DNA of 64,000 nucleotides from Tamlana sp. I1 (GCF_015355625.1 NZ_JACLAF010000009.1:155243-219242), one strand, 5' to 3'; shown: positions 6,690 to 15,253, numbered from the stretch's first letter. The notes: generated from the letters alone by a model not told the origin. Numbers and translations: made by a program.

Positions 6690-7826
6690 TTATAACATTC
6701 CTTTTGTACTTGGTAAAAACATCTTGTTTGAATCGCGTTTTACCGCCATTTTCATAGCTTTTGCAAAGGCCTTAAAGATACCTTCAATTTTATGATGCTC
6801 GTTTACGCCTTCTGCTTTAATGTTTAAATTACATTTTGCACCATCTGTAAACGATTTAAATAAGTGATAAAACATTTCAGTAGGCATATCCCCTATTTTT
6901 TCACGCTTAAATTCGGCGTCCCATTCTAGCCAATTTCTTCCGCCAAAATCTACGGCAACTTGCGCCAAACAATCGTCCATAGGCAAGCAAAATCCGTAAC
7001 GCTCTATACCTAATTTATTACCTAAAGCCTTGTTGAATAATTCCCCAAAAGCAATCATGGTGTCTTCAATAGTGTGGTGCTCATCAACTTCAAGATCGCC
7101 ATCTACTTTTATGGTTAAATCCATGGCTCCATGACGTCCAATTTGGTCTAGCATATGATCGAAAAATGACAAACCAGTACTAATATCATTTTTACCAGAA
7201 CCATCTAAATTTAGCTTGATGTAAATCTTAGTTTCGTTCGTATTTCTTGTAATTTCAGCAGTACGATCCTCAAGTTTTAAAAACTCATAAATAGCTGACC
7301 AATCGGTACTTTTTAAAGCGATACAATCAAAAATATCTTGCTTTGATGTTTCAATTTCATCAGCACCTAATTCTGGGTTTTCAGACATAAAAATGCCTTT
7401 TGCACCGAGATTTTTAGCCAATTCCATATCGGTAATGCGATCCCCTAAAACAAAAGAGTTTTCTAAATCATATTCCTTCGAAAAATATTTGGTTAACAAC
7501 CCGGTTCTTGGTTTACGAGTTTCAGCATTTTCATGCGGAAAAGTTTTATCAATACAAACCTCTGAAAACACAACACCTTCTTTAGCAAAAGCATCAATAA
7601 TTTTATTTTGCGCTGGCCAAAAGGTCTCTTCTGGAAAAGAATCTGTTCCCAATCCATCTTGATTCGTCACCATAACCAATTCGTAATCAAGTTCGTTAGC
7701 AATTTTAGCCATGTATTGAAATACTTTCGGATAAAACTCTAATTTCTCTAAACTATCTAATTGATAATCAACTGGTGGCTCCAAAACCAATGTGCCGTCG
7801 CGGTCTATAAATAATACTTTTTTCAT
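6690..7826 (-). CDS. hisB: Bifunctional histidinol-phosphatase / imidazoleglycerol-phosphate dehydratase
   Basis: HisB removes water from IGP and dephosphorylates histidinol phosphate. Translation from the ATG at 7826 gives 378 residues, the normal length of the fusion. The N-terminal HAD phosphatase (about 1-170) has the nucleophile motif IDRDGTLV (Asp8, Asp10). The C-terminal dehydratase has the metal-binding sets [22 protein letters not shown] and [11 protein letters not shown]. The frame is open up to 7904, but that extension reads through the hisC 3' end and lacks homology. The chosen ATG overlaps the hisC stop (TAATG), indicating translational coupling. Confidence 0.97.
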   Translation of the reverse strand: MKKVLFIDRDGTLVLEPPVDYQLDSLEKLEFYPKVFQYMAKIANELDYELVMVTNQDGLGTDSFPEETFWPAQNKIIDAFAKEGVVFSEVCIDKTFPHENAETRKPRTGLLTKYFSKEYDLENSFVLGDRITDMELAKNLGAKGIFMSENPELGADEIETSKQDIFDCIALKSTDWSAIYEFLKLEDRTAEITRNTNETKIYIKLNLDGSGKNDISTGLSFFDHMLDQIGRHGAMDLTIKVDGDLEVDEHHTIEDTMIAFGELFNKALGNKLGIERYGFCLPMDDCLAQVAVDFGGRNWLEWDAEFKREKIGDMPTEMFYHLFKSFTDGAKCNLNIKAEGVNEHHKIEGIFKAFAKAMKMAVKRDSNKMFLPSTKGML

Positions 7827-8860
7827 TATATAGATTTTAAGGTATCTATTAATATTTTGTTTTCTTCTGGTCTTCCAACCGTTAATCGCAAGGTGTTTTC
7901 GCAACCTGGTTGTGTGGTTCTGTTTCTAATAACAATGCCTTTTTCAATCAATTGATTATAACGTTTTGTGGCATCATCTACCTTAACTAATACAAAATTT
8001 GCATCAGAAGGATATATTTTTGAAACATAACTAACCGTTTTTAATTGATCGATTAACACATTACGTTCTTCAAGAATCTCTGAAATCTGTTGCGCAGTTA
8101 AAGCTTTGTTTTTTAATTGTTCAATGCCTTTTTGCTGCGTTAATTCATTAACATTATAAGGTGGCTTAATACGGTTTAAAACCGAAATGATTTCTTCGGA
8201 AGCAAAACAAATTCCTAAACGAATTCCTGCCATACCGTAAGCTTTTGAAAGTGTTTGGGTCACAATTAAATTTGGGAATTCTGCTAATTTGCTCGCCCAG
8301 CTTTCTTCATTTGAAAAATCGATGTAAGCTTCATCAATCACCACAATACCTTTAAATTCTTTAACCAACTTTGAAATGGCTGCTGAAGCAAAACTATTTC
8401 CCGTAGGATTGTTTGGCGAACATATGAATAACAATTTGCTGTTTGAATCGGCTATATTTAGAATTTCATCAACTTTTGGTTGAAAATTTTCATCCAATTG
8501 TACCGATTTTATATCAACCGCATTAATATTTGCCAACACACTGTACATGCCGTAAGTTGGTGGTAACGTGATGATGTTATCCTGATTGGGTTCACAAAAC
8601 GCTCTGAAGATTAAATCTAAAACTTCATCGCTCCCGTTTCCTAAAAGGATATTTTTAATAGGCACATTTTTTATCTCTGATAACAATGATTTTACCGTGC
8701 GCTGCTGCGGATCTGGATAACGATTTACACCATTTTCATACGGATTTTCGTTAGCGTCCAAAAACACCATAGCATCACTATTGCCTTGAAATTCATCTCT
8801 TGCAGACGAATACGGTTTTAGTGCTTTTATGGTTGGTCTTATTAAATCTTGAATATTCAT
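7826..8860 (-). CDS. hisC: Histidinol-phosphate aminotransferase
   Basis: HisC transfers an amino group from glutamate to imidazole acetol phosphate. It is a 344-residue class I/II PLP enzyme. Seen motifs: [12 protein letters not shown] near the N-terminus, [15 protein letters not shown], the [11 protein letters not shown] loop, DEAYIDFS, and the Schiff-base lysine Lys206 in [16 protein letters not shown]. The C-terminal [21 protein letters not shown] carries the phosphate-contacting Arg. Its stop codon overlaps the hisB start by one base. Upstream, a perfect palindromic repeat separates it from hisD. Confidence 0.96.
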   Translation of the reverse strand: MNIQDLIRPTIKALKPYSSARDEFQGNSDAMVFLDANENPYENGVNRYPDPQQRTVKSLLSEIKNVPIKNILLGNGSDEVLDLIFRAFCEPNQDNIITLPPTYGMYSVLANINAVDIKSVQLDENFQPKVDEILNIADSNSKLLFICSPNNPTGNSFASAAISKLVKEFKGIVVIDEAYIDFSNEESWASKLAEFPNLIVTQTLSKAYGMAGIRLGICFASEEIISVLNRIKPPYNVNELTQQKGIEQLKNKALTAQQISEILEERNVLIDQLKTVSYVSKIYPSDANFVLVKVDDATKRYNQLIEKGIVIRNRTTQPGCENTLRLTVGRPEENKILIDTLKSI

Positions 8861-8870
8861 CTTTTATCTC

Positions 8871-8903
8871 AGACCTTTCAGGTTTTAAAAACCTGAAAGG
8901 TCT
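8871..8903. repeat. Perfect palindrome in hisD-hisC spacer
   Basis: AGACCTTTCAGGTTTT (8871-8886) and AAAACCTGAAAGGTCT (8888-8903) form a perfect 16-bp inverted repeat around a single base. It occupies most of the 51-bp spacer. On the minus strand it is followed by AGATAAAAG, not a T run, so it should not terminate the operon. The sequence resembles a dispersed Bacteroidota repeat (ACCTTTCAGGT type) that I recall from other genomes. Confidence 0.65.
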
Positions 8904-8911
8904 ATATTATG

Positions 8912-10198
8912 TTAATATTTTAAATCTTTCAGTCTAATTGAAACCGCATTTTTATGGGCTTGTAAACCTTCAGCTTCCGCCATAAGTTCTATGGTTTCTC
9001 CAATATTTAAAAGGCCTTCTTTAGATATTTTTTGAAAAGTCATACTCTTCATAAAACTATCTAAATTCACTCCCGAATACGCTTTTGAAAAACCGTTTGT
9101 TGGCAATGTATGATTGGTTCCAGAAGCATAATCGCCAGCACTTTCAGGGGTGTAATCACCTATAAAAACAGAACCTGCATTGCTAATCCCTTGAACATAT
9201 AAATCTTCATTTTTTGAACAAATAATGAAATGTTCTGGGCCGTATTCATCAATTAACTCTAAAGCTAAATTATCGTTTTCAATGTAAATTAACTTCGAAT
9301 TTTCTATGGCTTTTTCGGCAATCGCTTTACGCGGAAGTACGGCTAACTGACTTTCAACTTCATTGGAAACGTCCTCAATCAAGTCTTGTGATGTTGAAAC
9401 CAAAATTACCTGACTGTCTGTACCATGTTCTGCCTGACTTAATAAATCTGATGCAATGTATGAAGCATTTGCAGAATCGTCGGCAACAACCAATAATTCG
9501 CTTGGGCCAGCAGGCATATCTATAGCCACGCCATGTTTAGTAGCCAACTGCTTCGCAACGGTTACAAACTGGTTTCCTGGTCCGAAAATTTTATAAACTT
9601 GAGGAATCGATTCTGTTCCAAAAGTCATTCCTGCAATGGCTTGAATCCCCCCTACTTTTATAATTTTAGTCACACCACAAAGTTGTGCAGCAAATAAAAT
9701 TTCGGGTGCCAATCGACCTGCTTTATTAGGGGGCGAACATAAAACAATTTCTTTACAGCCTGCAATTTGAGCAGGAACTGCTAGCATTAATACCGTTGAA
9801 AACAAAGGTGCTGTACCGCCTGGAATATACAAACCTACTTTTTGAATAGGTCGTTTTTCTTGCCAACATTGTACACCTGCTGTGGTTTCAATTTCTACTT
9901 TTGGTGTTTTTTGAATGCTGTGAAAACACTCAATATTATGTTTGGCTAATTGTATAGCTTTTTGAAGTTTTTCAGGCACCAAAGCCACTGCTTCTTGAAT
10001 TTCTTCGGCAGAAACGATATTGGTTTCTAAAGAAACACCATCAAATTTCAAAGTGTATTTTTTAATGGCTGCTTCTTTTTCAACAGAAACCTCCTTAAAA
10101 ATTTGATTAACTACGCCTTCAATATCATTAACCGTTTGAGTTGGACGCTTTAGTAATTCTGTCCAACTTTCTCGATTTGGATTGTTTATGATTTGCAT
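8912..10198 (-). CDS. hisD: Histidinol dehydrogenase
   Basis: HisD performs the last two NAD-dependent oxidations from histidinol to histidine, using zinc. From the ATG at 10198 the protein is 428 residues. Conserved blocks are VGLYIPGGTAPLFSTVLM, FGPGNQFVTVAKQLA, DMPAGPSELLVVADD, LLSQAEHGTDSQV and the catalytic YGPEHFIIC (Glu-His base pair). An in-frame ATG lies seven codons upstream at 10219, but it sits inside the palindromic repeat 10214-10290, so the downstream MQIINNPNRESW start is preferred. It is the second gene of the operon. Confidence 0.95.
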   Translation of the reverse strand: MQIINNPNRESWTELLKRPTQTVNDIEGVVNQIFKEVSVEKEAAIKKYTLKFDGVSLETNIVSAEEIQEAVALVPEKLQKAIQLAKHNIECFHSIQKTPKVEIETTAGVQCWQEKRPIQKVGLYIPGGTAPLFSTVLMLAVPAQIAGCKEIVLCSPPNKAGRLAPEILFAAQLCGVTKIIKVGGIQAIAGMTFGTESIPQVYKIFGPGNQFVTVAKQLATKHGVAIDMPAGPSELLVVADDSANASYIASDLLSQAEHGTDSQVILVSTSQDLIEDVSNEVESQLAVLPRKAIAEKAIENSKLIYIENDNLALELIDEYGPEHFIICSKNEDLYVQGISNAGSVFIGDYTPESAGDYASGTNHTLPTNGFSKAYSGVNLDSFMKSMTFQKISKEGLLNIGETIELMAEAEGLQAHKNAVSIRLKDLKY

Positions 10199-10213
10199 TC
10201 TGAACTTATTTTC

Positions 10214-10290
10214 TTTCATTTCCGCGAAGGCGGAAATCTCATGAATTATAACTTTCTTTTAAAAAGCTTTCCGCCTCCGCGGAAATGAAA
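10214..10290. repeat. Twin palindrome (TTTCCGC..GCGGAAA) in hisG-hisD spacer
   Basis: Two 23-nt arms (10214-10236 and 10268-10290) are inverted copies with one mismatch, separated by 31 nt. Each arm is itself a small palindrome: TTTCCGC-gaag-GCGGAAA on the left and TTTCCGC-ctcc-GCGGAAA on the right. The arms are far richer in G+C than their surroundings. This REP/BIME-like architecture lies in the polycistronic mRNA between hisG and hisD and could affect mRNA stability or partial termination; that role is inference. Confidence 0.75.
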
Positions 10291-10300
10291 AAAATGTGCC

Positions 10301-11158
10301 TTATAGCACCATTTTCTCAATAGGACACACTAAAATACCTTGTGCACCATTTGCTTTTAATTCATCGATAACTTCCCAAAATTCGTTTTTACTAATTACA
10401 GAATGTATCGAGCTCCAGCCTTCTTCAGCTAATGGTAAAACCGTTGGACTCTTCATACCTGGAAGTACACTAATAATATCTTGAACTTTATCGTTTGGCG
10501 CGTTTAATAACACATATTTTGAATCTCTTCCTTTTAAAACCGATTTAATTCTAAATTGAATGGTATCTAAAATCGCTTGTTTTTCAGCATCTAATTTTGG
10601 TGAAACCGCTAAAACAGCTTCCGAAGTTAAAATGGTTTCAACTTCTTTTAAATTGTTTTTAAACAAAGTGCTTCCACTAGAAACAATATCGCAAATAGCA
10701 TCGGCTAAACCAATATTTGGAGCAATTTCAACCGATCCGTTGATAATGTGAAGTTGGGCTTTAACACCTTGTTCCTTTAAATACATTTCAACAGTATTAG
10801 GGTAAGATGTTGCAATACGCTGACCTTCTAAATCCTTTATTGAACTGTAAGCAGTAGTTTTAGGTACCGCGATACAAACACGACAGGTTGAAAACCCTAA
10901 TTTTTCAACAACAGTAATACCGTTACCTTTTTCTATTAATACGTTTTCTCCAATAATAGCAGCATCAACAACGCCATCCTTTAAATACTGAGGAATATCC
11001 CCGTTTCTAAGATAAAATACTTCCACAGGGAAATTTCTTGCCGAAGCTTTTAGTTGATCGATACCGTTATCAATAGAAATACCGATGTCTTTTAAAATTC
11101 TCATCGAATCCTCGTTTAAACGACCCGATTTTTGTACTGCAATTCTTAATTTACTCAT
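10301..11158 (-). CDS. hisG: ATP phosphoribosyltransferase (long form)
   Basis: HisG starts the pathway by joining ATP and PRPP. From the ATG at 11158 the protein is 285 residues, the size of the long, self-sufficient HisG-L form. The catalytic part has KLRIAVQKSGRLNEDS at the N-terminus and the PRPP-binding block DIVSSGSTLFKNNLKEVE. The C-terminal ~75 residues (from NAPNDKVQDIISVLPGMKSPTV) form the ACT-like histidine-binding domain, so feedback inhibition by histidine is expected. The frame is open to 11227, but that extension runs through the leader terminator, so it is not used. It is the first structural gene after the attenuator. Confidence 0.96.
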   Translation of the reverse strand: MSKLRIAVQKSGRLNEDSMRILKDIGISIDNGIDQLKASARNFPVEVFYLRNGDIPQYLKDGVVDAAIIGENVLIEKGNGITVVEKLGFSTCRVCIAVPKTTAYSSIKDLEGQRIATSYPNTVEMYLKEQGVKAQLHIINGSVEIAPNIGLADAICDIVSSGSTLFKNNLKEVETILTSEAVLAVSPKLDAEKQAILDTIQFRIKSVLKGRDSKYVLLNAPNDKVQDIISVLPGMKSPTVLPLAEEGWSSIHSVISKNEFWEVIDELKANGAQGILVCPIEKMVL

Positions 11159-11199
11159 TATATTGGTTTTATGAGTTTGAAACAATCTGTTGGCATTTA

Positions 11200-11235
11200 A
11201 AAATAAAAACCCGCTTGATTGTCTCAAACGGGTTT
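11200..11235 (-). terminator. his attenuator terminator
   Basis: On the minus strand AAACCCGTTTGA pairs with TCAAGCGGGTTT (one G-U pair) around loop GACAA (stem 11207-11235), followed at once by TTATTTTT. It lies 31 nt beyond the leader-peptide stop and 42 nt before the hisG ATG, so it is an intrinsic terminator inside the his leader. Its 5' arm overlaps the antiterminator partner segment 11222-11230. Confidence 0.88.
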
Positions 11236-11280
11236 AAAATATATTTCGATTTATTCAATACATTTTCACTTCGCTTGAGA
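11222..11280 (-). promoter_or_regulatory. Candidate his antiterminator pairing
   Basis: TCTCAAGCG (11280-11272), which forms the last codons of the leader peptide, can pair over 9 bp (one G-U) with CGTTTGAGA (11230-11222). That second segment is the 5' half of the terminator stem, so the two structures exclude each other. A ribosome stalled at the His codons (11293-11307) leaves 11272-11280 free and favours the antiterminator. A ribosome that reaches the stop at 11266 covers it and lets the terminator form. Confidence 0.75.
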
Positions 11281-11319
11281 GCAAATTTGGAAATGATGAT
11301 GAGTATGAATAAAAGTCAT
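11266..11319 (-). CDS. hisL: Histidine operon leader peptide (17 aa)
   Basis: A 17-codon ORF, ATG at 11319 to TGA at 11266, encodes MTFIHTHHHFQICSQAK. Four of the first nine residues are His (codons CAT at 11305-11307 and 11293-11301). This is far above expectation and mirrors the His-run leader peptides that control his operons in enterobacteria. An A-rich AAAGAAA precedes the ATG. It is followed by the mutually exclusive antiterminator and terminator described separately and by hisG. The peptide itself is probably not functional; its translation senses charged tRNA-His. Strength comes from the coincidence of His codons, alternative pairings and position. Confidence 0.88.
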   Translation of the reverse strand: MTFIHTHHHFQICSQAK

Positions 11320-11338
11320 TTTCTTTATTTTTGTGATA

Positions 11339-11371
11339 CAAATATCTGTAATTTATATTGATAATTCCAAA
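11339..11371 (-). promoter_or_regulatory. Candidate his operon promoter
   Basis: On the minus strand TTG (11370-11368) is followed after 21 nt by GATATTTG (11346-11339), seven of eight bases of the Bacteroidota -7 consensus TAnnTTTG. Transcription would start near 11332, leaving a short 5' leader before the leader-peptide ATG at 11319. Confidence 0.5.
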
Positions 11372-11415
11372 CATCTGTAGGAAATATTCATAAATTCAAT
11401 TATCTATATTTTTAG

Positions 11416-11445
11416 TTCTGAAAAAATCAATATTTTTTAACAGAA
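11416..11445 (-). terminator. Possible terminator after the prohibitin gene
   Basis: On the minus strand TTCTG-tt-AAAAAAT pairs with ATTTTTT-CAGAA, with a 2-nt bulge and a short loop, 21 bp past the prohibitin stop. It is A+T-rich and imperfect, and the following bases contain only a weak T run. Confidence 0.35.
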
Positions 11446-11465
11446 CATTATAAATACTGAATTAT

Positions 11466-12281
11466 TTAATTGTTTCCTAAAATTAAAGGCAATCCTCCAT
11501 CGCCTGAACCAATAACAATCACTTTACTGTTTGGTGATTCTGATAATTTGATGGTCGCTTCGATACCTTTATCTCTTAAAATTTGATCGTTTAATGACGC
11601 ACTTAAAATACGGTTTGCATCTGCTTTACCTTGCGCCTCTATGATTTGTTTTTGAGCTTCTTTATCTGCTGTAATTAATCTAAATTCATATTCTAAAGAC
11701 TCTTGTTCTTGTTTTAATTTACGCTCGATAGCATCTTTTATGGTTGCAGGTAAAGTAACATCGCGTACCAAAACTTCATTTAATTGAATGTATTGATCTT
11801 CAACAATATTTTTAGTTTCTTCAAAGATTTCTTGCTGAATAGCATCTCTTTTACTTGAATATAATTGTTCTGGTGTATAACGCCCTACAACACTTCTTGC
11901 AGCAGAACGAATAGCAGGAAGCAACACACGCTCCTTATACATTTCACTTTTTTCTTGATGCAGTTTTCCTAAATTTTTAAAATCTGGTTGAAACCAAATT
12001 GAAGCTTCTAATTTAATATCTAATCCGTTAGAAGATAAAACATTCATTTTTTCTAATATTTCTTGCTGTCTTACTTCATAGATAAATACTTTATTCCAAG
12101 GCGCTACAATATGAAAACCTTCGCCCAATGCAGGTTCATCAACAACAACCCCTTCACCAAAAGTTCTAAATAATACACCAGCCTCACCAGATTCAATGGT
12201 TACGGCAGATTTTGTGAGCAACACTAATAAAACTACTGCGGCTATAATAAAAGGTAATGCTACTTTAGGTAATTTTTCCAT
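11466..12281 (-). CDS. Prohibitin family (SPFH) membrane protein
   Basis: A 271-residue protein with one N-terminal transmembrane helix (about residues 9-23) and an SPFH/prohibitin domain. Typical prohibitin features are VTIESGEAGVLFRTFGEGV, HIVAPWNKVFIYEVRQQ, LPAIRSAARSVVGRYTPEQL and the coiled-coil ERKLKQEQESLEYEFRL, followed by QKQIIEAQGKADANRI. Such proteins form ring-like membrane assemblies linked to quality control and membrane organisation. The gene follows the VWA-like gene by 14 bp and is probably cotranscribed with it and with fabG. Family is certain; specific role is not. Confidence 0.92.
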   Translation of the reverse strand: MEKLPKVALPFIIAAVVLLVLLTKSAVTIESGEAGVLFRTFGEGVVVDEPALGEGFHIVAPWNKVFIYEVRQQEILEKMNVLSSNGLDIKLEASIWFQPDFKNLGKLHQEKSEMYKERVLLPAIRSAARSVVGRYTPEQLYSSKRDAIQQEIFEETKNIVEDQYIQLNEVLVRDVTLPATIKDAIERKLKQEQESLEYEFRLITADKEAQKQIIEAQGKADANRILSASLNDQILRDKGIEATIKLSESPNSKVIVIGSGDGGLPLILGNN

Positions 12282-12295
12282 ATTCTATTTTAAAT

Positions 12296-14332
12296 TTAAA
12301 TTAATCCGTTATATTTTCTTGCAAACCACTCAGCTCCAAGGCTTAAAGCAATAAGACCTAGAAGCCATTTCCAATCGATCAAAGGTGTGTTATTTTTACT
12401 ACTTTTCTGTACTGAAACATAGCGTTTATCTCCTAATAATTCGTTAATAATTTCAGATGTATCCTCAATAAAATAAGGAGTTCCAGAACTATTATCAGCC
12501 AGCTGTTCTAGTTTTGCAACATTAGCATTTAAAAACTGCTGTTCTACATCGTATTCTAAAATTTGAAAACTTCCTGATTTGGAAATATTTTCATTTTTAG
12601 CTTTTATTGAAAACTGATATTCTGAAGGCTGTAAACCACTTAAATCGACTTGATAATGGTTGTTTTTTAAAACCAAAGGAAATGTTTTTTCGAAGTTTGA
12701 ATTTTTATCTGAAACCGTAATTTGAAGCGTTTCACGAGCATCAAAGACATAATTTTTATCGAAATACTCTGCTTTAATTATCACATTGCTATTGCCATCG
12801 TAAAACGACTGAAAATCAACATTCAATCTGCTTTTTTGCTTGTTTGAAGCCAAATACTGAACCAATTTTCCGATAAAATCATCAAAATCATGAAACGATT
12901 TCTTTTCGACGTAATTATAAGCACGCCATTGCCAAATATTTTCGCCAAACAAAATAGCCTCACGTCTACCGTTATTTTCAAAGGTGGCTAACAAAGGTTC
13001 ATTTACCGAAACTCCACGAACGGTTTTGTTTATAATAACATCAACAGGGTGTTTAAATTTTACAACGCCATAATTAGAATGAAGTGGCGGATACGATTCA
13101 AAATTAATATCATCAATTATAAAAGGCGTATAATTAATATTTAATTCGGCTTGATAATCTTCTTTCTGATTGGTTATACTTTGTTGGTAATCTTCAGAAA
13201 TACGGTTCATAAAATGTAAATCTGTTTTGGAGCCAATTATCGTGAAATAATTCTTGTTTAAATCTTGTAACTTCTCAAACAAAATTTTAAACTTATTATT
13301 TGGTTGATATAATATAATTAATTGAAAATCATTTATTTGATTAATTATATTTCTAGAATCGATAAGCGTTACAAAACGCTGCTCATTACTTTCAATACTC
13401 TTTTTAAGCGCGCCAATATCAGGATGCGGAAAATCGCTTACAATAGCAATTTTTGTCTTTTGATTAATAACTTCAACAGCGAAATTTTTAATATTATTGA
13501 CTTTGTTTTGTTCATTATCTAAAGGCGTAATGACCGCTTTATATTTACTCACACCAACTTGGTTTGCAGGCAATGTAAAATGAACCACCTTAGAATTGTT
13601 GTTTTTTGAAAATTTTAAAACCTTCGAATAAACTGTTCTGTTACCATTAAAAACTTCAAATTTTGATGACACTTCAGAAGTACCATTATAAACCAAAATG
13701 GTTTCAATTGGAAATTCATTTTTTAAATACGCATAACGATTTACATTTAATTGCTGAATTTTTAAATCGGTGTAAGTTACCGTATCCCCTAAAATAACAG
13801 GGTATATGGGGTGATTATATAAATTCGATGCAAAATGATAGTCGTTACCAAAAGTTTGATTACCATCGGAAATTAAAATGGTTGGTGAATTGCTTGTTTT
13901 ATAAATTCGAGCAAGCTGTTTAAACGCTGCAAAAATATTGGTTTGCTTTTCTAAAAAAGCTAAAGAATCTTCTAAAGGCTGAAGTTTTTCTCCAAAAGTA
14001 TAATAATCAACATTAAACTTCTCTTTTAATGCGCTATTTGTTTTTATTTCATTTAGAAATTTAAGCGCATTTATATCTTGCTTTAAATTTTTAACAGAGC
14101 TTGAATTATCTATAGCAACTATCAAATTTGGTTTTTCAACCGTTAATGTAGTTTGCTCAAAACTAGGGTTTACAATTAAAAGTAAAACAGAAAATATAGT
14201 AATAAAACGCAAAAAAGCAAAAAGCATGTTCCTTGTAGACATGCTTTTTGCTTTATAAAAATACTGAAATAGCGCTAATAATAACGCTATAGTTCCAGCA
14301 AGTATGATGTAAATAAGTGTTTCTGAACTCAT
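12296..14332 (-). CDS. VWA-like membrane protein (678 aa)
   Basis: A large membrane protein with two N-terminal transmembrane helices (about 6-22 and 38-55), a long periplasmic region and a C-terminal helix (WLLGLIALSLGAEW). Right after the second helix, LIVAIDNSSSV (Asp75, Ser77, Ser79) matches the DxSxS start of a von Willebrand factor A metal site, with SPTILISDGNQTFGNDY as the following VWA strand. The rest resembles repeated Ig-like and glutamine-amidotransferase-like regions seen in Bacteroidota BatA-like membrane proteins. Role unknown; periplasmic protein interaction is likely. It lies between fabG (62 bp upstream) and prohibitin. Confidence 0.75.
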   Translation of the reverse strand: MSSETLIYIILAGTIALLLALFQYFYKAKSMSTRNMLFAFLRFITIFSVLLLIVNPSFEQTTLTVEKPNLIVAIDNSSSVKNLKQDINALKFLNEIKTNSALKEKFNVDYYTFGEKLQPLEDSLAFLEKQTNIFAAFKQLARIYKTSNSPTILISDGNQTFGNDYHFASNLYNHPIYPVILGDTVTYTDLKIQQLNVNRYAYLKNEFPIETILVYNGTSEVSSKFEVFNGNRTVYSKVLKFSKNNNSKVVHFTLPANQVGVSKYKAVITPLDNEQNKVNNIKNFAVEVINQKTKIAIVSDFPHPDIGALKKSIESNEQRFVTLIDSRNIINQINDFQLIILYQPNNKFKILFEKLQDLNKNYFTIIGSKTDLHFMNRISEDYQQSITNQKEDYQAELNINYTPFIIDDINFESYPPLHSNYGVVKFKHPVDVIINKTVRGVSVNEPLLATFENNGRREAILFGENIWQWRAYNYVEKKSFHDFDDFIGKLVQYLASNKQKSRLNVDFQSFYDGNSNVIIKAEYFDKNYVFDARETLQITVSDKNSNFEKTFPLVLKNNHYQVDLSGLQPSEYQFSIKAKNENISKSGSFQILEYDVEQQFLNANVAKLEQLADNSSGTPYFIEDTSEIINELLGDKRYVSVQKSSKNNTPLIDWKWLLGLIALSLGAEWFARKYNGLI

Positions 14333-14348
14333 TAAAAAACTTTAAAGT

Positions 14349-14385
14349 TATCGTGATGAGATTCCCTCATACGAGAGAATGACAA
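14349..14385. repeat. Dispersed palindromic repeat in fabG-VWA spacer
   Basis: The minus-strand reading GTCATTCTCTCGTATGAGGG followed by AATCTCATCACG is an imperfect hairpin of the 'GTCATTC...GAATCTCATC' type common in Bacteroidota intergenic DNA (from memory). It shares AATCTCAT with the left arm flank of the twin palindrome at 10214-10290. Confidence 0.45.
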
Positions 14386-14394
14386 AAGACTTAT

Positions 14395-15141
14395 TTATGT
14401 TAGCATACCACCATCAACATTTAGTGTTTGCCCTGTGATATAAGCACTCATATCGCTAGCTAAAAACACACATACATTGGCAATATCTTCAGGAGTACCG
14501 CCTCTTTTTAAAGGAATTCCAGCACGCCATCCTTTTACAACTTCTTCATCTAATTTTGCAGTCATTTCAGTTTCAATAAACCCAGGAGCAACCACGTTAC
14601 TTCTAATGTTTCTTGAACCCAACTCTAAAGCAACAGATTTTGAAAATCCTATAATTCCTGCTTTTGAAGCTGCATAATTGGTTTGACCAGCATTTCCTTT
14701 AACACCAACTACAGAACTCATATTAATAATTGAGCCTTTACGTTGTTTAAGCATGGTTCTTTGAACCGCTTTAGTCATGTTAAATACAGACTTTAAATTT
14801 ACTTCAATAACCGTATCGAAATCTTCTTCCGAAATACGCATTAATAAATTGTCTTTTGTAATTCCTGCGTTATTCACTAAAACATCGATAGCACCAAACT
14901 CAGCTACAACTTCATCAGCCAATTTTTGAGCCTCGTCAAAACTTGCTGCATTACTTTTATAACCTTTTGCTTTAACACCTAAGGCGATCAATTCTTTTTC
15001 TAATTCATTCGCTGCATCAACAGATGAGCTGTATGTAAATGCTACATTTGCCCCTTGTTGTGCAAAAACTTGAGCAATTCCTCTTCCTATTCCACGACTA
15101 GCACCCGTTACAATGGCTGTTTTACCTTCTAATAGTTTCAT
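14395..15141 (-). CDS. fabG: 3-oxoacyl-[acyl-carrier-protein] reductase
   Basis: FabG reduces beta-ketoacyl-ACP with NADPH in fatty-acid elongation. The 248-residue short-chain dehydrogenase has the cofactor loop TGASRGIGRG (12-21), NNAGITKDNLL with the catalytic-site Asn, and the Ser-Tyr-Lys set: Ser142/143 in INMSSVVG, Tyr156 and Lys160 in TNYAASKAG. The C-terminal FIETEMTAKL and YITGQTLNVDGGM are those of FabG rather than a general SDR. A good promoter lies upstream, and the VWA-like and prohibitin genes follow in the same direction. Confidence 0.95.
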   Translation of the reverse strand: MKLLEGKTAIVTGASRGIGRGIAQVFAQQGANVAFTYSSSVDAANELEKELIALGVKAKGYKSNAASFDEAQKLADEVVAEFGAIDVLVNNAGITKDNLLMRISEEDFDTVIEVNLKSVFNMTKAVQRTMLKQRKGSIINMSSVVGVKGNAGQTNYAASKAGIIGFSKSVALELGSRNIRSNVVAPGFIETEMTAKLDEEVVKGWRAGIPLKRGGTPEDIANVCVFLASDMSAYITGQTLNVDGGMLT

Positions 15142-15253
15142 TTAATTTGTTTTTTAAGTAACTGTAAATATCTAAAAATCTTCTAATTAAAAATCAAGAA
15201 GTTTTAAAATACAACAATGAAATAATATGGTTTAATAATTTCAGTATCAACTT

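Noticed and set aside
7827..7904. N-terminal extension of hisB
   Set aside because: It lies within the hisC 3' end; ATG 7826 gives the standard [11 protein letters not shown] start and TAATG coupling.
11159..11227. N-terminal extension of hisG (open frame to 11227)
   Set aside because: The extension crosses the attenuator terminator and lacks homology; the ATG at 11158 gives the usual HisG start and length.
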